A stretch of DNA of 64,000 nucleotides from Ornithinimicrobium cavernae (GTDB lineage Bacteria; Actinomycetota; Actinomycetes; Actinomycetales; Dermatophilaceae). The notes below the pieces were generated by a model. The model saw nothing but the letters and a program-made list of their open reading frames with translations, was not told the origin of the DNA and ran no database searches. Location: contig NZ_QDDJ01000003.1 of assembly GCF_003121625.1 (NCBI RefSeq), positions 1-64,000 on the forward strand, given 5' to 3'. Positions 27,541-35,796 of the stretch are shown piece after piece (positions within the stretch are counted from its first letter, which is position 1; the number at the start of each line of letters is the position of its first letter). A program made the position numbers and the translations under genes.

Positions 27541-28077
27541 CTAGTTCGGCGGGGCGACCACGACGTAGAACGACGTGGTGTCGATCTCGCCGAGGTTGCG
27601 TGCGAAGACCGTGCGGTCGACGTCACTGGCCGTCATCTCGCGGTGGACGGTGGGCGGCGTCGTCGACGCGTCGACGATGTAGACCCTCCCGGCGGACTCC
27701 TGGAGAAAGACGTTGAGCCCCATGGTCGAGAAGGCCGTCGGCATGTTGCGGAACGTCCAGCTGGTCCCGTCGGTCTCGACATCCTGTGCGGGCACGCCGA
27801 CGTCGAGCAGCTTGACGTCCGCGCCGGGGATCGCCTCCTGCGCGCACCCGGCAACCTCCATGTCCGACCACGTGGCCTCACCCGGCAGGGGCTGGTCACA
27901 CGAGAACGTCGCCACGGTCCAGTCGCCGTACTGCCAGTAGTTGTTGTAGCGGGCGAGCGAGAACAGGATCAGGACGGTGGGAATGAGGAGCAGCCAGAGC
28001 CACGCCCAGCGGAACCGTCGCCGCGGCTTCTCAGGTGCGTCCGGGTCCACCCAGGTGGCCTCGTGCCAGGCCTTCAT
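27541..28077 (-). CDS. membrane-anchored protein of unknown function
   Basis: A 178-residue protein with a basic cytoplasmic N terminus (EKPRRRFRW), one membrane segment at about residues 25-42 ('WLWLLLIPTVLILFSLA') and an extracytoplasmic domain with two Cys that could pair. No family is recognised. ATG at 28077 is preceded by a strong AGGAGGGGAG; the upstream frame to 28137 is less likely. It converges with purM with only 24 bases between. Confidence 0.65.
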   Translation of the reverse strand: MKAWHEATWVDPDAPEKPRRRFRWAWLWLLLIPTVLILFSLARYNNYWQYGDWTVATFSCDQPLPGEATWSDMEVAGCAQEAIPGADVKLLDVGVPAQDVETDGTSWTFRNMPTAFSTMGLNVFLQESAGRVYIVDASTTPPTVHREMTASDVDRTVFARNLGEIDTTSFYVVVAPPN

Positions 28078-28237
28078 GACCGCTCCCCTCCTGCGTCGGC
28101 CGACGCCCGACGGGCAGCTGCGCAGCCCGATGTGCACGGTCGCCGAGTGAGCAGGGTGTCACACGCGGACCGTGACGGCAATGGGTTTCACGACAGCGCC
28201 GCCGGTCCCGGGGCATCCGGGCACGGCGGCGGTGGTG

Positions 28238-28441
28238 TCAGTTCTCGGACGAGGCCCAACGCTCGTAGGCGTCGTCCTCGTCGAACTCGTCCTCGGCGGA
28301 CTCGTCGGCCGCGACGTCTGGGGCGGCGTCACCGCTCGCTCCCAGCTCGCGCGCGAGTGCGTTGAGGTCAGTGTCCGGAGAGTAGTACTTCAGTCTCCGG
28401 GCAACCTTCGTCTGCTTTGCTTTGGCCCGGCCGCGCCCCAT
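28238..28441 (-). CDS. DUF3073 family protein
   Basis: A 67-residue actinobacterial protein beginning 'MGRGRAKAKQTKVARRLKYYSPDTDL', followed by an acidic tail. This short family is conserved near purM in many actinobacteria, as here, and has no known function; the Lys/Arg-rich N terminus suggests nucleic-acid or ribosome binding, which is inference. ATG at 28441 follows AAGGGGG. Confidence 0.85.
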   Translation of the reverse strand: MGRGRAKAKQTKVARRLKYYSPDTDLNALARELGASGDAAPDVAADESAEDEFDEDDAYERWASSEN

Positions 28442-28612
28442 GGCGAGACCCCCTTGTGCGTTGTGCGGAACGGCATCGCCTGTGAGGTGGCACCAAGGTG
28501 CCACCCCGCCGCGGAGCCGGTCCGGGGAATGTATCTGTCGTGGGTCTAACGGTACATGACTCGGCCCGCAGATTCCGCATCAGGGGGTGCCGGGCGGCGT
28601 CCCGGTGCGTGC

Positions 28613-29296
28613 TCAGCTGCGCCGGAAGGCCAGGAAACCGCAGGCCACCAGGCCGACGGCGGCCAGGGCGGCCACCAGCCAACCCCAGGCGGGTATGCCG
28701 GAGGCCGGCTCTGCGACGTCGGGGTCGGCAGCGTCGGCCGTCACCTCGGCCTGGTCAGCGGTGCCGGAGTCACCGGTCGCCGGTGCCGGGTCCGTGGTGG
28801 GCGTGGGGCTGGGGGCCGCACCGGGCGTCGCGTCGGTCGTGGTCGCCTCGCCCTCCGGGCCGGCGGTTGCCGCGCCCCGGTCGTCCGAGCGGGAGGCGTC
28901 GTCGGCCGCGATCGAGAAGGTGATCGTCCCCGAGATCGGGTGGCCGTCGGAGGACGTGACGCGCCAGGCGACCTCGTAGTCCCCGTCCACCAGCTCGTCG
29001 GCCAGCTCCTGGGTCACGACGGCACCCTCGACCGTGGGCGTGCCCTGCACCACGTCGCGCCCCTCCGGGCCGGTGACCATGAACTGGGCCCCGAGGTCGG
29101 AGATCTCTCCGGAGTACGTCAGCACGAGCGCGTCCGGCGCAACGGTGAGCACCTCGCCCTCGGCGGGCTCGCTCCCGGTCAGGCTGTCGTGGGCGGAGGC
29201 TGGCGCGGCGAGGAGCGTCAACCACAGGGAGATGAGAAGGGCGCCGAGCGCCACCCGACCCCCTGGTCGCCGCCCCCGGTGAAGGAGGGTGAACAC
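28613..29296 (-). CDS. CopC-domain copper-resistance-like protein
   Basis: 227 residues: signal peptide ending 'APASA', mature N terminus starting with His ('HDSLTGSEPAEGE', the CopC copper-binding His1), a CopC beta-barrel domain to about residue 130 ('DGHPISGTITFSI'), a Thr/Ala/Pro-rich linker, and a C-terminal membrane segment with RR. It is an externally anchored copper binder, a domain normally paired with CopD/YcnJ; no copD is nearby. Start GTG is tentative. Confidence 0.82.
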   Translation of the reverse strand: MFTLLHRGRRPGGRVALGALLISLWLTLLAAPASAHDSLTGSEPAEGEVLTVAPDALVLTYSGEISDLGAQFMVTGPEGRDVVQGTPTVEGAVVTQELADELVDGDYEVAWRVTSSDGHPISGTITFSIAADDASRSDDRGAATAGPEGEATTTDATPGAAPSPTPTTDPAPATGDSGTADQAEVTADAADPDVAEPASGIPAWGWLVAALAAVGLVACGFLAFRRS

Positions 29297-29340
29297 TCCT
29301 TCATGCTACGCGCCCCCGGCGAGGACCTATCCTGCAGGCC

Positions 29341-29976
29341 ATGGCGACCACCGGATACCGCACGATCCGCGCGCCGGTGTCCGCCTCCATCGAGGAGCGG
29401 CGCTCGGTCTTCGAGTGCCGGCTGGAGCGGGCCGACACCGAGGACGCTGCCCGCGCGGTCGTCGAGAGCGCGCGGGCCGCCCACTGGGACGCCCGTCACC
29501 ACTGCTCGGCCTGGGTGCTGGGCGCCGACGCCGCCCTGACCCGGTCGAACGACGACGGCGAGCCGTCCGGGACGGCCGGGACGCCGATGCTCGAGACGCT
29601 GACCCACAGCGGGCTCAGCGATGTGGTGGCCGTGGTGACCCGCTGGTTCGGCGGGACACTGCTGGGCACCGGCGGGCTGGTGCGCGCCTACGGTGACGCG
29701 GTGCGGGCGGCGCTGGAGGAGGCTGAACCGCTGGAGCGGGAGCTGCGCCAGCTGGCGACCCTGGAGGTGGGGCACGCCGACGCGGGGCGCCTCGAGCACG
29801 ACCTCCGGGCGAGTGGGGTGATGGTGACGGACAGCGAGTACTCGGCGCGCGTCATACTGCACCTGGCCGTGCCGGTCGAGGAGATCGACCAGGTGACCCA
29901 GCTCGTCGCGCGGTTCACCGCCGGATCGGGGCGGCTCGTGCGGGGTGACACCGAGTGGGTCGATCTGACCACGTGA
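29341..29976 (+). CDS. YigZ family protein (IMPACT/UPF0029)
   Basis: This 211-residue protein has the UPF0029 N-terminal domain ('HHCSAWVLGAD', 'SNDDGEPSGTAGTPMLETLTHSGLSDVVAVVTRWFGGTLLGTGGLVRAYGDA' in sections) and a DUF1949 C-terminal domain. The family is found in all domains and is linked to translation or stress control in eukaryotes; in bacteria the role is open. It is divergent from the CopC gene by 44 bases. Confidence 0.88.
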   Translation: MATTGYRTIRAPVSASIEERRSVFECRLERADTEDAARAVVESARAAHWDARHHCSAWVLGADAALTRSNDDGEPSGTAGTPMLETLTHSGLSDVVAVVTRWFGGTLLGTGGLVRAYGDAVRAALEEAEPLERELRQLATLEVGHADAGRLEHDLRASGVMVTDSEYSARVILHLAVPVEEIDQVTQLVARFTAGSGRLVRGDTEWVDLTT

Positions 29977-30124
29977 TCCGGGGGCCTGAGGGCCCTGTCC
30001 GGTGCTCCACGGCCGCTCCACGATCCGCTCCCGCAGACTCTTGTCGGGGGGTCGGTCACGCCGCCATGATTGACCTAGCGTCACGCGCGGCCAGCCAGGT
30101 CGCTCGGGCGCCTGAGGAGGAGTT

Positions 30125-30526
30125 ATGCACCGATTACCGAGGAAGTGGGTCGCTGCGGCCGCAACCGTGGCGCTCGTCCCGGCCGGGCTGTTCGCCACGG
30201 CCGCTCCCGCCTCCGCAACAGTTCACGAGATCGTCGCGCAGTGGTGCTCCGGCCAGGACCCGCTGGAGCCACCCGGTGTCTCCGGAGGCAGCAACGGCGA
30301 CAACTTCGCCAAGCCACTGATGGCCAGTGGGTTCATCGGTGACCCCGTCCCGTTCCGGGACGGCTTGCTCATTCCCTTCGACTACGGCGCTCCCGCCTCG
30401 AAGGTGATGGGCACCGGCATCTTCGTCCCGATCCAGACCCAACCGGTCACGATCTACATCGAGCTCATCCAGCCCGACCCCACCTTCCCCGCGTTCCAGC
30501 ACTGTCCCCGGCTCGCGACCGGCTGA
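30125..30526 (+). CDS. small secreted protein, function unknown
   Basis: A 133-residue product with a clear signal peptide (basic start 'MHRLPRKW', hydrophobic stretch, 'APASA' near residue 31). The mature part of about 100 residues has two Cys, one close to each end, that could form a disulfide. No family is recognised. The ATG has the strong ribosome site GAGGAGGAG. A weak -35/-10 pair (TTGTCG at 30041, CATGAT at 30065) may be its promoter. Confidence 0.7.
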   Translation: MHRLPRKWVAAAATVALVPAGLFATAAPASATVHEIVAQWCSGQDPLEPPGVSGGSNGDNFAKPLMASGFIGDPVPFRDGLLIPFDYGAPASKVMGTGIFVPIQTQPVTIYIELIQPDPTFPAFQHCPRLATG

Positions 30527-30539
30527 CCCGCTGTAGGTC

Positions 30540-30583
30540 CCGCACGGGGCGACCGGCACCCGACGGTGCCCCGCCCCGTGCGG
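30540..30583. terminator. nested bidirectional terminator hairpin
   Basis: CCGCACGGGGCG pairs with CGCCCCGTGCGG (12 bp), and a second hairpin GGCACC/GGTGCC lies inside the loop. It separates the converging secreted-protein and ATP-grasp genes. Confidence 0.75.
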
Positions 30584-30600
30584 AGCGGACCGACGCGCTC

Positions 30601-31848
30601 CTAGAAGCCGGAGTCGGTCGGGCGGGGGTAGTAGGTCTGGTACTTCTTCACGTAGTTGGCCTTGGCCATCGCCACGTAGCCCTTGCGCCACAACGTGTCC
30701 CGATAGACCAGGGGGTGGTGCACTCCCTTGGCGGACACACGCTGGTGCAGCGCCCGCGCCTCGCCGCTGAGGTAGCGGCGCAGCAGCGGCTGGGGGAGGA
30801 CGGAGTAGAGGATCTCGTTGCGGACGACCACCTGGTCGTGGCTGCGCTTCTCGATGAGGTCGGTGGTGATGAACTCCGCCACGTTCGCGCCGGCCGCGGT
30901 CACGTAGTAGTTGTTGCGCCCGATCCGCGGGTTCATCTCGAAGAACTTCATCACGCCGTCCCGGGGGTCCAGCTTGACGTCGAAGTTGGCGAAGCCGCGG
31001 TAGCCGACGTGCGTGAGGAAGCGCTCGGCCTGCTCCATGAGCTCCGGGAAGGGGGTCGTGACCATCGCGGCCGGGTTGCCGATCGCCAGCGGCGTGTGCT
31101 CCTGCAGCAGCACCTGCGCCGTCGCCAGCAGGGTCGCCTGACCCGACGAGTCGACGTAGGCGGTGATCGAGCGCATCGCCGTGTCGTCCCCGGGGATGAG
31201 CTCCTGGACGACGAACCGGTCCCGGAAGCCGGACCGCTTGACCCGGTCGAAGATGTCCCGCAGCTGCGCGGGTGTGTCGACCAGGTAGATCTTCTGCTTG
31301 CCCTCGAAGACCAGGCCCTCGTAGGCGGCGCCGACGGCGGGCTTGGCCACGACCGGGAAGGTCAGGTCGACGTCCTCGGGGCTCCAGTCGGGTGCGTCCG
31401 CCCCGGTGAAGTCCTGCACGAGGGTGCGCGGCGTCGGGATGTCCAGCTCCCCGCAGACCCGGGCGAACTCGACCTTGTCGGCAGAGATGTCCAGGACGGA
31501 GCCGTCGACGGCCGGCACGACGTACCACTGGCGCAGCCACTCGGCCTGCTCGGAGAGCATCCGGCTGAAGGTGTCGGCGTTGGACAGCAGCAGGGTGGTG
31601 CGGCCCGCGGCCTTGCGACGGCGGCCCTCCTGCTCCAGCGCCGCCAGGGTCTCCGGACGGCCGGCCTCCTCGCCCAGGTCGATCACCCTGATGATGCGGG
31701 AGTTCTTGACGGGCCCGGCGACCACCCGGGAGATGACCGTGCTCACGATGCCGTAGCGCTCGTGGAAGGCGCGGGCGAGCCCGTAGATCCCGATGTCGGT
31801 GCCGAGCATGACGACGTCGAAGTCGGGGTCTGGGTTCACGGTGGCCAT
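30601..31848 (-). CDS. ATP-grasp carboxylate-amine ligase (D-aspartate-ligase-like)
   Basis: 415 residues with an ATP-grasp fold: N-terminal 'DFDVVMLGTDIGIYGLARAFHERYG', substrate-binding middle, ATP-grasp segments 'FPVVAKPAVGAA', 'RFVVQELIPGDD', and metal site 'FEMNPRIGRNNYY'. The N-terminal pattern and length resemble the D-aspartate ligase of Gram-positive cell walls (Asl_fm of Enterococcus faecium). In actinobacteria with A4-type peptidoglycan such a ligase would add D-Asp or D-Glu to the interpeptide bridge; this assignment is inference. It is monocistronic. Confidence 0.8.
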   Translation of the reverse strand: MATVNPDPDFDVVMLGTDIGIYGLARAFHERYGIVSTVISRVVAGPVKNSRIIRVIDLGEEAGRPETLAALEQEGRRRKAAGRTTLLLSNADTFSRMLSEQAEWLRQWYVVPAVDGSVLDISADKVEFARVCGELDIPTPRTLVQDFTGADAPDWSPEDVDLTFPVVAKPAVGAAYEGLVFEGKQKIYLVDTPAQLRDIFDRVKRSGFRDRFVVQELIPGDDTAMRSITAYVDSSGQATLLATAQVLLQEHTPLAIGNPAAMVTTPFPELMEQAERFLTHVGYRGFANFDVKLDPRDGVMKFFEMNPRIGRNNYYVTAAGANVAEFITTDLIEKRSHDQVVVRNEILYSVLPQPLLRRYLSGEARALHQRVSAKGVHHPLVYRDTLWRKGYVAMAKANYVKKYQTYYPRPTDSGF

Positions 31849-32030
31849 GCTGCTCCTCGGGGTCGTGCTCCGCGGAGCCGAGGGCGCGCGGGCGGAACTG
31901 GTGCGCTGGCGAGCCTACTGGCAGACGGGCCGTCGGCGTGCACGGTGCAGGCGCCGCGGACGGTGCGCGGGAGTTCCCGGGGGCCGCACTCCGAGGCCCC
32001 TGACGCAGCGCTCGCGGACCTGGGGTTGGT

Positions 32031-33074
32031 TCAGTTGCTGGAGCCTCGCCGGATGATCTGCCACCGGTCGCTGAAGTCGCTGGTGGTGCCCGTGAGGATC
32101 TGGCGGGCGCACGCCGCGCCCTGCTCGCGCATGGACTGTGCGACGGTCGTGATGCCGAGGCGGTGCGCAACCTCCGCGTCGTCCCAGCCGGTCAGCGCGA
32201 CGTCGCGCGGCATCCGGAGGCCAACGGCATCCAGGGCCGCGACCGCACCCGAGGCGAGCTCGTCGCTCATCGTGGCGAGAGCATCGGGACGAGGGGTCCG
32301 TGACATCAGGTCTGCGGTCATCGTGTGTCCCTCGCGCGCGTCATTCGTCGAGCACACCGCCACGAGCACTTCTGACCATCGGGCGCCCACGTCGCGTGCG
32401 GCGTCCTGCAGGCCGAGCAGGCGCTCGCGCGTGACGGGAAAGGTCACCCCGTGCGGATCCGGACCCGCGACGACCTGGGCCCGCCGGGCAGAGGTGAGGG
32501 GGAAGCTCACGACCGCCGGCAGGGTGGCGCCGGCGAACACCACCTGACCGATGGCCCGAGCGGCGGCGCGGTTGTCGATCCCGACCAGCCGGGCACCTGC
32601 AGCCGCTGGCCCACCGTGCACGACGACGGGCCGGTGGGTCGCGATCGCCGCGTCCAGGACCGGAGCGCCGTCCTCGGTCGTCCAGAGGATGTAACCGTCC
32701 ACGGCCGCGGCGCGCACCCGCGCCACGTCGGCGCCGGCGTCCACGACCGGCAGGATCGTCATCGCGTGCCCCTGCTCCGCGCAGACGTCCGCCACGCCGG
32801 CCAGGAACGCCCGCGCCTGTGGGTCATCGAACGCGTAGGTCAGGTGCTCACCGAGGATGACGCCGAGGGCTCCGGCACTGCCCCGTCGCAGTGACCGGGC
32901 CGAGGGGTCGGGCCCGCCATAGCCCAGAGCCCTCGCGGCTGCCAGGACCTTCTCCCGCGAGGCGGCCGAGACCCGCTCTGGTCGGCTGAACGTGTAGGAC
33001 GCGGTCATCGTCGAGACCCCGGCACGATCTGCCACCTGGGCCAGGGTCACCCGACTGGAAAACGACTTTCTCAC
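32031..33074 (-). CDS. LacI-family transcriptional regulator
   Basis: 347 residues with helix-turn-helix 'VTLAQVADRAGVSTMTASYTFSRPERVS' and a sugar-binding-protein-like sensor domain. The GTG at 33074 is divergent from the MFS gene, and the dyad TGTATCGTTACA lies between the two starts. It most likely represses the MFS transporter and itself in the absence of a substrate. The downstream ATP-grasp gene is 182 bases away and probably separate. Confidence 0.88.
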   Translation of the reverse strand: MRKSFSSRVTLAQVADRAGVSTMTASYTFSRPERVSAASREKVLAAARALGYGGPDPSARSLRRGSAGALGVILGEHLTYAFDDPQARAFLAGVADVCAEQGHAMTILPVVDAGADVARVRAAAVDGYILWTTEDGAPVLDAAIATHRPVVVHGGPAAAGARLVGIDNRAAARAIGQVVFAGATLPAVVSFPLTSARRAQVVAGPDPHGVTFPVTRERLLGLQDAARDVGARWSEVLVAVCSTNDAREGHTMTADLMSRTPRPDALATMSDELASGAVAALDAVGLRMPRDVALTGWDDAEVAHRLGITTVAQSMREQGAACARQILTGTTSDFSDRWQIIRRGSSN

Positions 33075-33084
33075 GAGCTCATCC

Positions 33085-33100
33085 TATATGTATCGTTACA
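33085..33100 (+). promoter_or_regulatory. divergent promoter and LacI-type operator
   Basis: TATATG (33085-33090) can act as a -10 box for the MFS gene and its complement region (TATAGG read leftward) for the LacI gene. Overlapping it is the dyad TGTATCGTTACA (33089-33100), five of six positions symmetric with central CG. Both mRNAs would have leaders of less than about 15 bases. An operator on the shared -10 region would silence both genes. Confidence 0.55.
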
Positions 33101-33103
33101 CAA

Positions 33104-34315
33104 ATGTCACGATCAGTCTCGGCTACCCGTCCGGTGGTCCGTGCGGCGACTCTCGCCTTCGCAGCGTTCGGCGTGTTCTGGGGTGTCTGGGGGGCCTCGA
33201 TCCCGAGGATCCGCGCCCAGGCGGACCTGGACGAGGCCGGGCTCGGTGTCGCCCTGCTCTTCGTCGGGGCAGGGGCCCTTCCTGCCATGCTGCTGACGGG
33301 TCGGGCCATCGACCGGTGGGGCCTGCGGGTCGCAGCCGCCACCATTGCCTCGCTGGGAGCGGCAGGGGTCACCGTCGCGCTCGTCGCCGACGACCTGGCC
33401 AGCCTCTCCATGGCACTGGCGCTGGTCGGGGTGACGTCCGGCGCCGCGGATGTCGCCATCAACTCCGTCGCCGGGCGCGCCGAGCGCGACGCCGGACGGC
33501 CGGTCATCACCCGGGCACACGGCGTCTTCTCCCTGTTCGTCGTGATCGGCAGCCTGGGCACTGGACTGCTCGCGAGCGCCGGCACGCCCGTCGCTGCCCC
33601 GTTTCTCCTCGCCGCGCTCGCCGCGCTGTGCGCGGCCGTCCGGATGGCCCGTGTGCTTCCGGCCGGACCCGATGCCGGCGCGCCTGCTCACCCAGCCGCC
33701 GCCGGGGGCGACGACGGGCGCACCCCTGCCCTGCCGACCCTCTCGTTGGTCGGTCTGGGGTTGCTGGGGGCACTGGCCTTCGCCAGCGAGAACGCCCACC
33801 AGAGCTGGAGCGCTGTCTTCGCGACCGACGCCCTCGGAGCCGAGGCCGGCGTCGCCGCGATCGCCCCGGCAGTCTTCGCAGGCGGCGCAGCGATCACCCG
33901 CTTCAGCGCAGGAGGCATCAGTGCCTCCCGTGGGCGCCCGGTGCTCGCCGTCGGGGCGGGAGTGGCGGCGGCCGGCGCGGTCGTCATCGCCGGCAGCCAC
34001 AGCCTGGTCGTGAACGCGATCGGTCTCGTGCTGGCCGCCGCCGGAACAGCCGTCCTGTTCCCGATGATCCTGTCCGTCGTCTCTCTCCGCATCGGCGAGG
34101 CCCAGCGTGGCCGTGCGACGTCGGTCGTCTCGACGGTCGCCTACCTGGGGTTCCTCCTCGGGCCCTCGTACGTCGGCCTGTCGGCCGCTGTCGTCGGCCT
34201 GCGCGGCGCCATGCTCGCCGTCGCCTTCCTCGGTGCCCTCCTGCTGGTGTTCACTCCCCTCGTCCGGCCCGGATCGCGCAGGGCGGTTGGTGCGGCACCC
34301 AGCCTGCAGGCATGA
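33104..34315 (+). CDS. MFS transporter
   Basis: 403 residues with 12 predicted membrane segments; the N-terminal half has 'FWGVWGASIPRIRAQADLDEAGLGVALLFVG' and the loop 'GRAIDRWGLR', typical of the YbjJ/fucose-permease-like branch of MFS. A central hydrophilic loop follows TM6. The substrate is unknown, but a gluconokinase follows in the same direction 49 bases later, so a sugar acid is possible. It is divergent from, and probably controlled by, the LacI gene. Confidence 0.85.
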   Translation: MSRSVSATRPVVRAATLAFAAFGVFWGVWGASIPRIRAQADLDEAGLGVALLFVGAGALPAMLLTGRAIDRWGLRVAAATIASLGAAGVTVALVADDLASLSMALALVGVTSGAADVAINSVAGRAERDAGRPVITRAHGVFSLFVVIGSLGTGLLASAGTPVAAPFLLAALAALCAAVRMARVLPAGPDAGAPAHPAAAGGDDGRTPALPTLSLVGLGLLGALAFASENAHQSWSAVFATDALGAEAGVAAIAPAVFAGGAAITRFSAGGISASRGRPVLAVGAGVAAAGAVVIAGSHSLVVNAIGLVLAAAGTAVLFPMILSVVSLRIGEAQRGRATSVVSTVAYLGFLLGPSYVGLSAAVVGLRGAMLAVAFLGALLLVFTPLVRPGSRRAVGAAPSLQA

Positions 34316-34364
34316 CGCGCGCGAGGGACCACCGGGCTGGAGCGGCAGTGGCTACCGTGTGGCG

Positions 34365-34913
34365 ATGACCAGTTCGGTGACGGGCGACGCAGGGCCGACC
34401 ACGCGGCATACTCCCTGGCACCTGGTGGTGATGGGGGTGTCCGCCTCGGGCAAGACGACGGTGGCCCGCGAGATGAACCGGACCCTGCGGTGGGAGTTCG
34501 CCGAGGGGGACGACTTCCACCCGCAGGCCAACGTGGACAAGATGGCCTCAGGGGTGGCGCTGACGGACGAGGACAGGCGGCCGTGGCTGCGGGCGCTCGC
34601 TGACTGGACCGCGGAGCACGACGCGGCCGGGCGGTCGACGATCATGTCGTGCTCGGCGCTGCGCCGCTCCTACCGCGACGTCCTGCGGGAGGGTGGGGTC
34701 GGCACGTTCTTCGTGCACCTCACCGGCGACAAGGAGCTGTTGCTGAGACGGATGTCGCACCGCGGCGGTCACTTCATGCCGGTGGAGCTGCTCGACTCCC
34801 AGCTGGCCACGCTCGAGCCGCTCGAGCCCGATGAGCCGGGCGCGGCCTTCGACGTCACGCCGCCGCCGCGGCTCATCGCCTCCTCCGTGCTGCGCGAGCT
34901 CGGTCTGGCCTGA
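34365..34913 (+). CDS. gluconokinase
   Basis: 182 residues, the typical size for GntK-type kinases. The P-loop 'VMGVSASGKTTVA', the gluconate-binding 'FAEGDDFHPQANVDKM' and 'TDEDRRPWL' segments, and the late 'GHFMPVELLDSQLATLEPLE' region are all clear. It phosphorylates D-gluconate to 6-phosphogluconate. ATG at 34365 (GTG 34359 is an alternative). It may be co-transcribed with the MFS gene, which would fit gluconate import. Confidence 0.92.
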   Translation: MTSSVTGDAGPTTRHTPWHLVVMGVSASGKTTVAREMNRTLRWEFAEGDDFHPQANVDKMASGVALTDEDRRPWLRALADWTAEHDAAGRSTIMSCSALRRSYRDVLREGGVGTFFVHLTGDKELLLRRMSHRGGHFMPVELLDSQLATLEPLEPDEPGAAFDVTPPPRLIASSVLRELGLA

Positions 34914-34920
34914 CGCCGCT

Positions 34921-35796
34921 TCAGGCGGCCGCCGGTCCTGTCCAGGGCTGCACCAGGTCGAGGTAGCGCTGCGCGATGGTCTCCACGACCTGGTCACCGG
35001 GGGCCGCCCACAGGTCGGCGTTGAAGATCTCCACCTCGATGTCGCCCGCGTAGCCGGCACGGTTGACCCGCTCGGTGAAGGTGGCGAAGTCGATGTGCCC
35101 CTCGCCCATCATGCCCCGGCTGAGGAGCGCGTCCGGGGGCAGCGGGGTGATCCAGTCGCTGATCTGATAGCTCGCGATGCGGCCCGCGGCGCGGGCGATC
35201 TGCTGGTCCACACCGGGCTCCCACCACAGGTGGAAGGTGTCAATGACGACGCCGACGGACTCCGCGGGAAACTGCTCCGCCAGGTCGAGTGCCTGGGCGA
35301 GCGTGGAGATGACCCCGCGGTCCGCCGCGAAGATCGGGTGCATCGGCTCGATCGCCAGCAGCACCCCGTGCTCCTGAGCCACGGGCACGAGCTCCGCCAC
35401 GCCGTCCAGGAAACGTCCGCGCGCCGCGTCGAGGTCGCGGTCGCCGTCCGGCAGGCCGCCGGGCACGAGCACGAGCGTGGCGGCGTCCAGGGCCGCAGTC
35501 TCCTCGATCGCGGCCCGGTTGCTGTCGATCGCGGCGCGGCGCCCGGACCCCTCCGGGCCGGTGAGGAAGCCCCCGCGGCACACGGAGGACACCCGCAGCC
35601 CGGCGTCGCGGATCCACCGGCGGGCAGTCTCCAGACCCACCTCGGCGACCGGCTCGCGCCAGACCCCGATGCTCGGCAGCCCGGCCCGCACGCAGCCGTC
35701 GATCGCCTCGCGGAGCGACCACTCCGCACAGGTCCGCTGGTTCAGCGACAGCCGCGCCAACCGGGTGTCGGCGGCGCCGGCCAGTTCCACCGTCAT
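34921..35796 (-). CDS. sugar phosphate isomerase/epimerase family protein
   Basis: The 291-residue TIM-barrel protein of the xylose-isomerase-like family has metal-binding segments 'LAIEPMHP', 'IDTFHLWWEPG', 'GEGHIDFATF' and 'VEIFN'. It probably isomerises or epimerises a keto-sugar or sugar acid. ATG at 35796 overlaps the preceding DUF993 stop as ATGA, so it is the last gene of the island's metabolic trio. The specific reaction is unknown. Confidence 0.85.
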   Translation of the reverse strand: MTVELAGAADTRLARLSLNQRTCAEWSLREAIDGCVRAGLPSIGVWREPVAEVGLETARRWIRDAGLRVSSVCRGGFLTGPEGSGRRAAIDSNRAAIEETAALDAATLVLVPGGLPDGDRDLDAARGRFLDGVAELVPVAQEHGVLLAIEPMHPIFAADRGVISTLAQALDLAEQFPAESVGVVIDTFHLWWEPGVDQQIARAAGRIASYQISDWITPLPPDALLSRGMMGEGHIDFATFTERVNRAGYAGDIEVEIFNADLWAAPGDQVVETIAQRYLDLVQPWTGPAAA

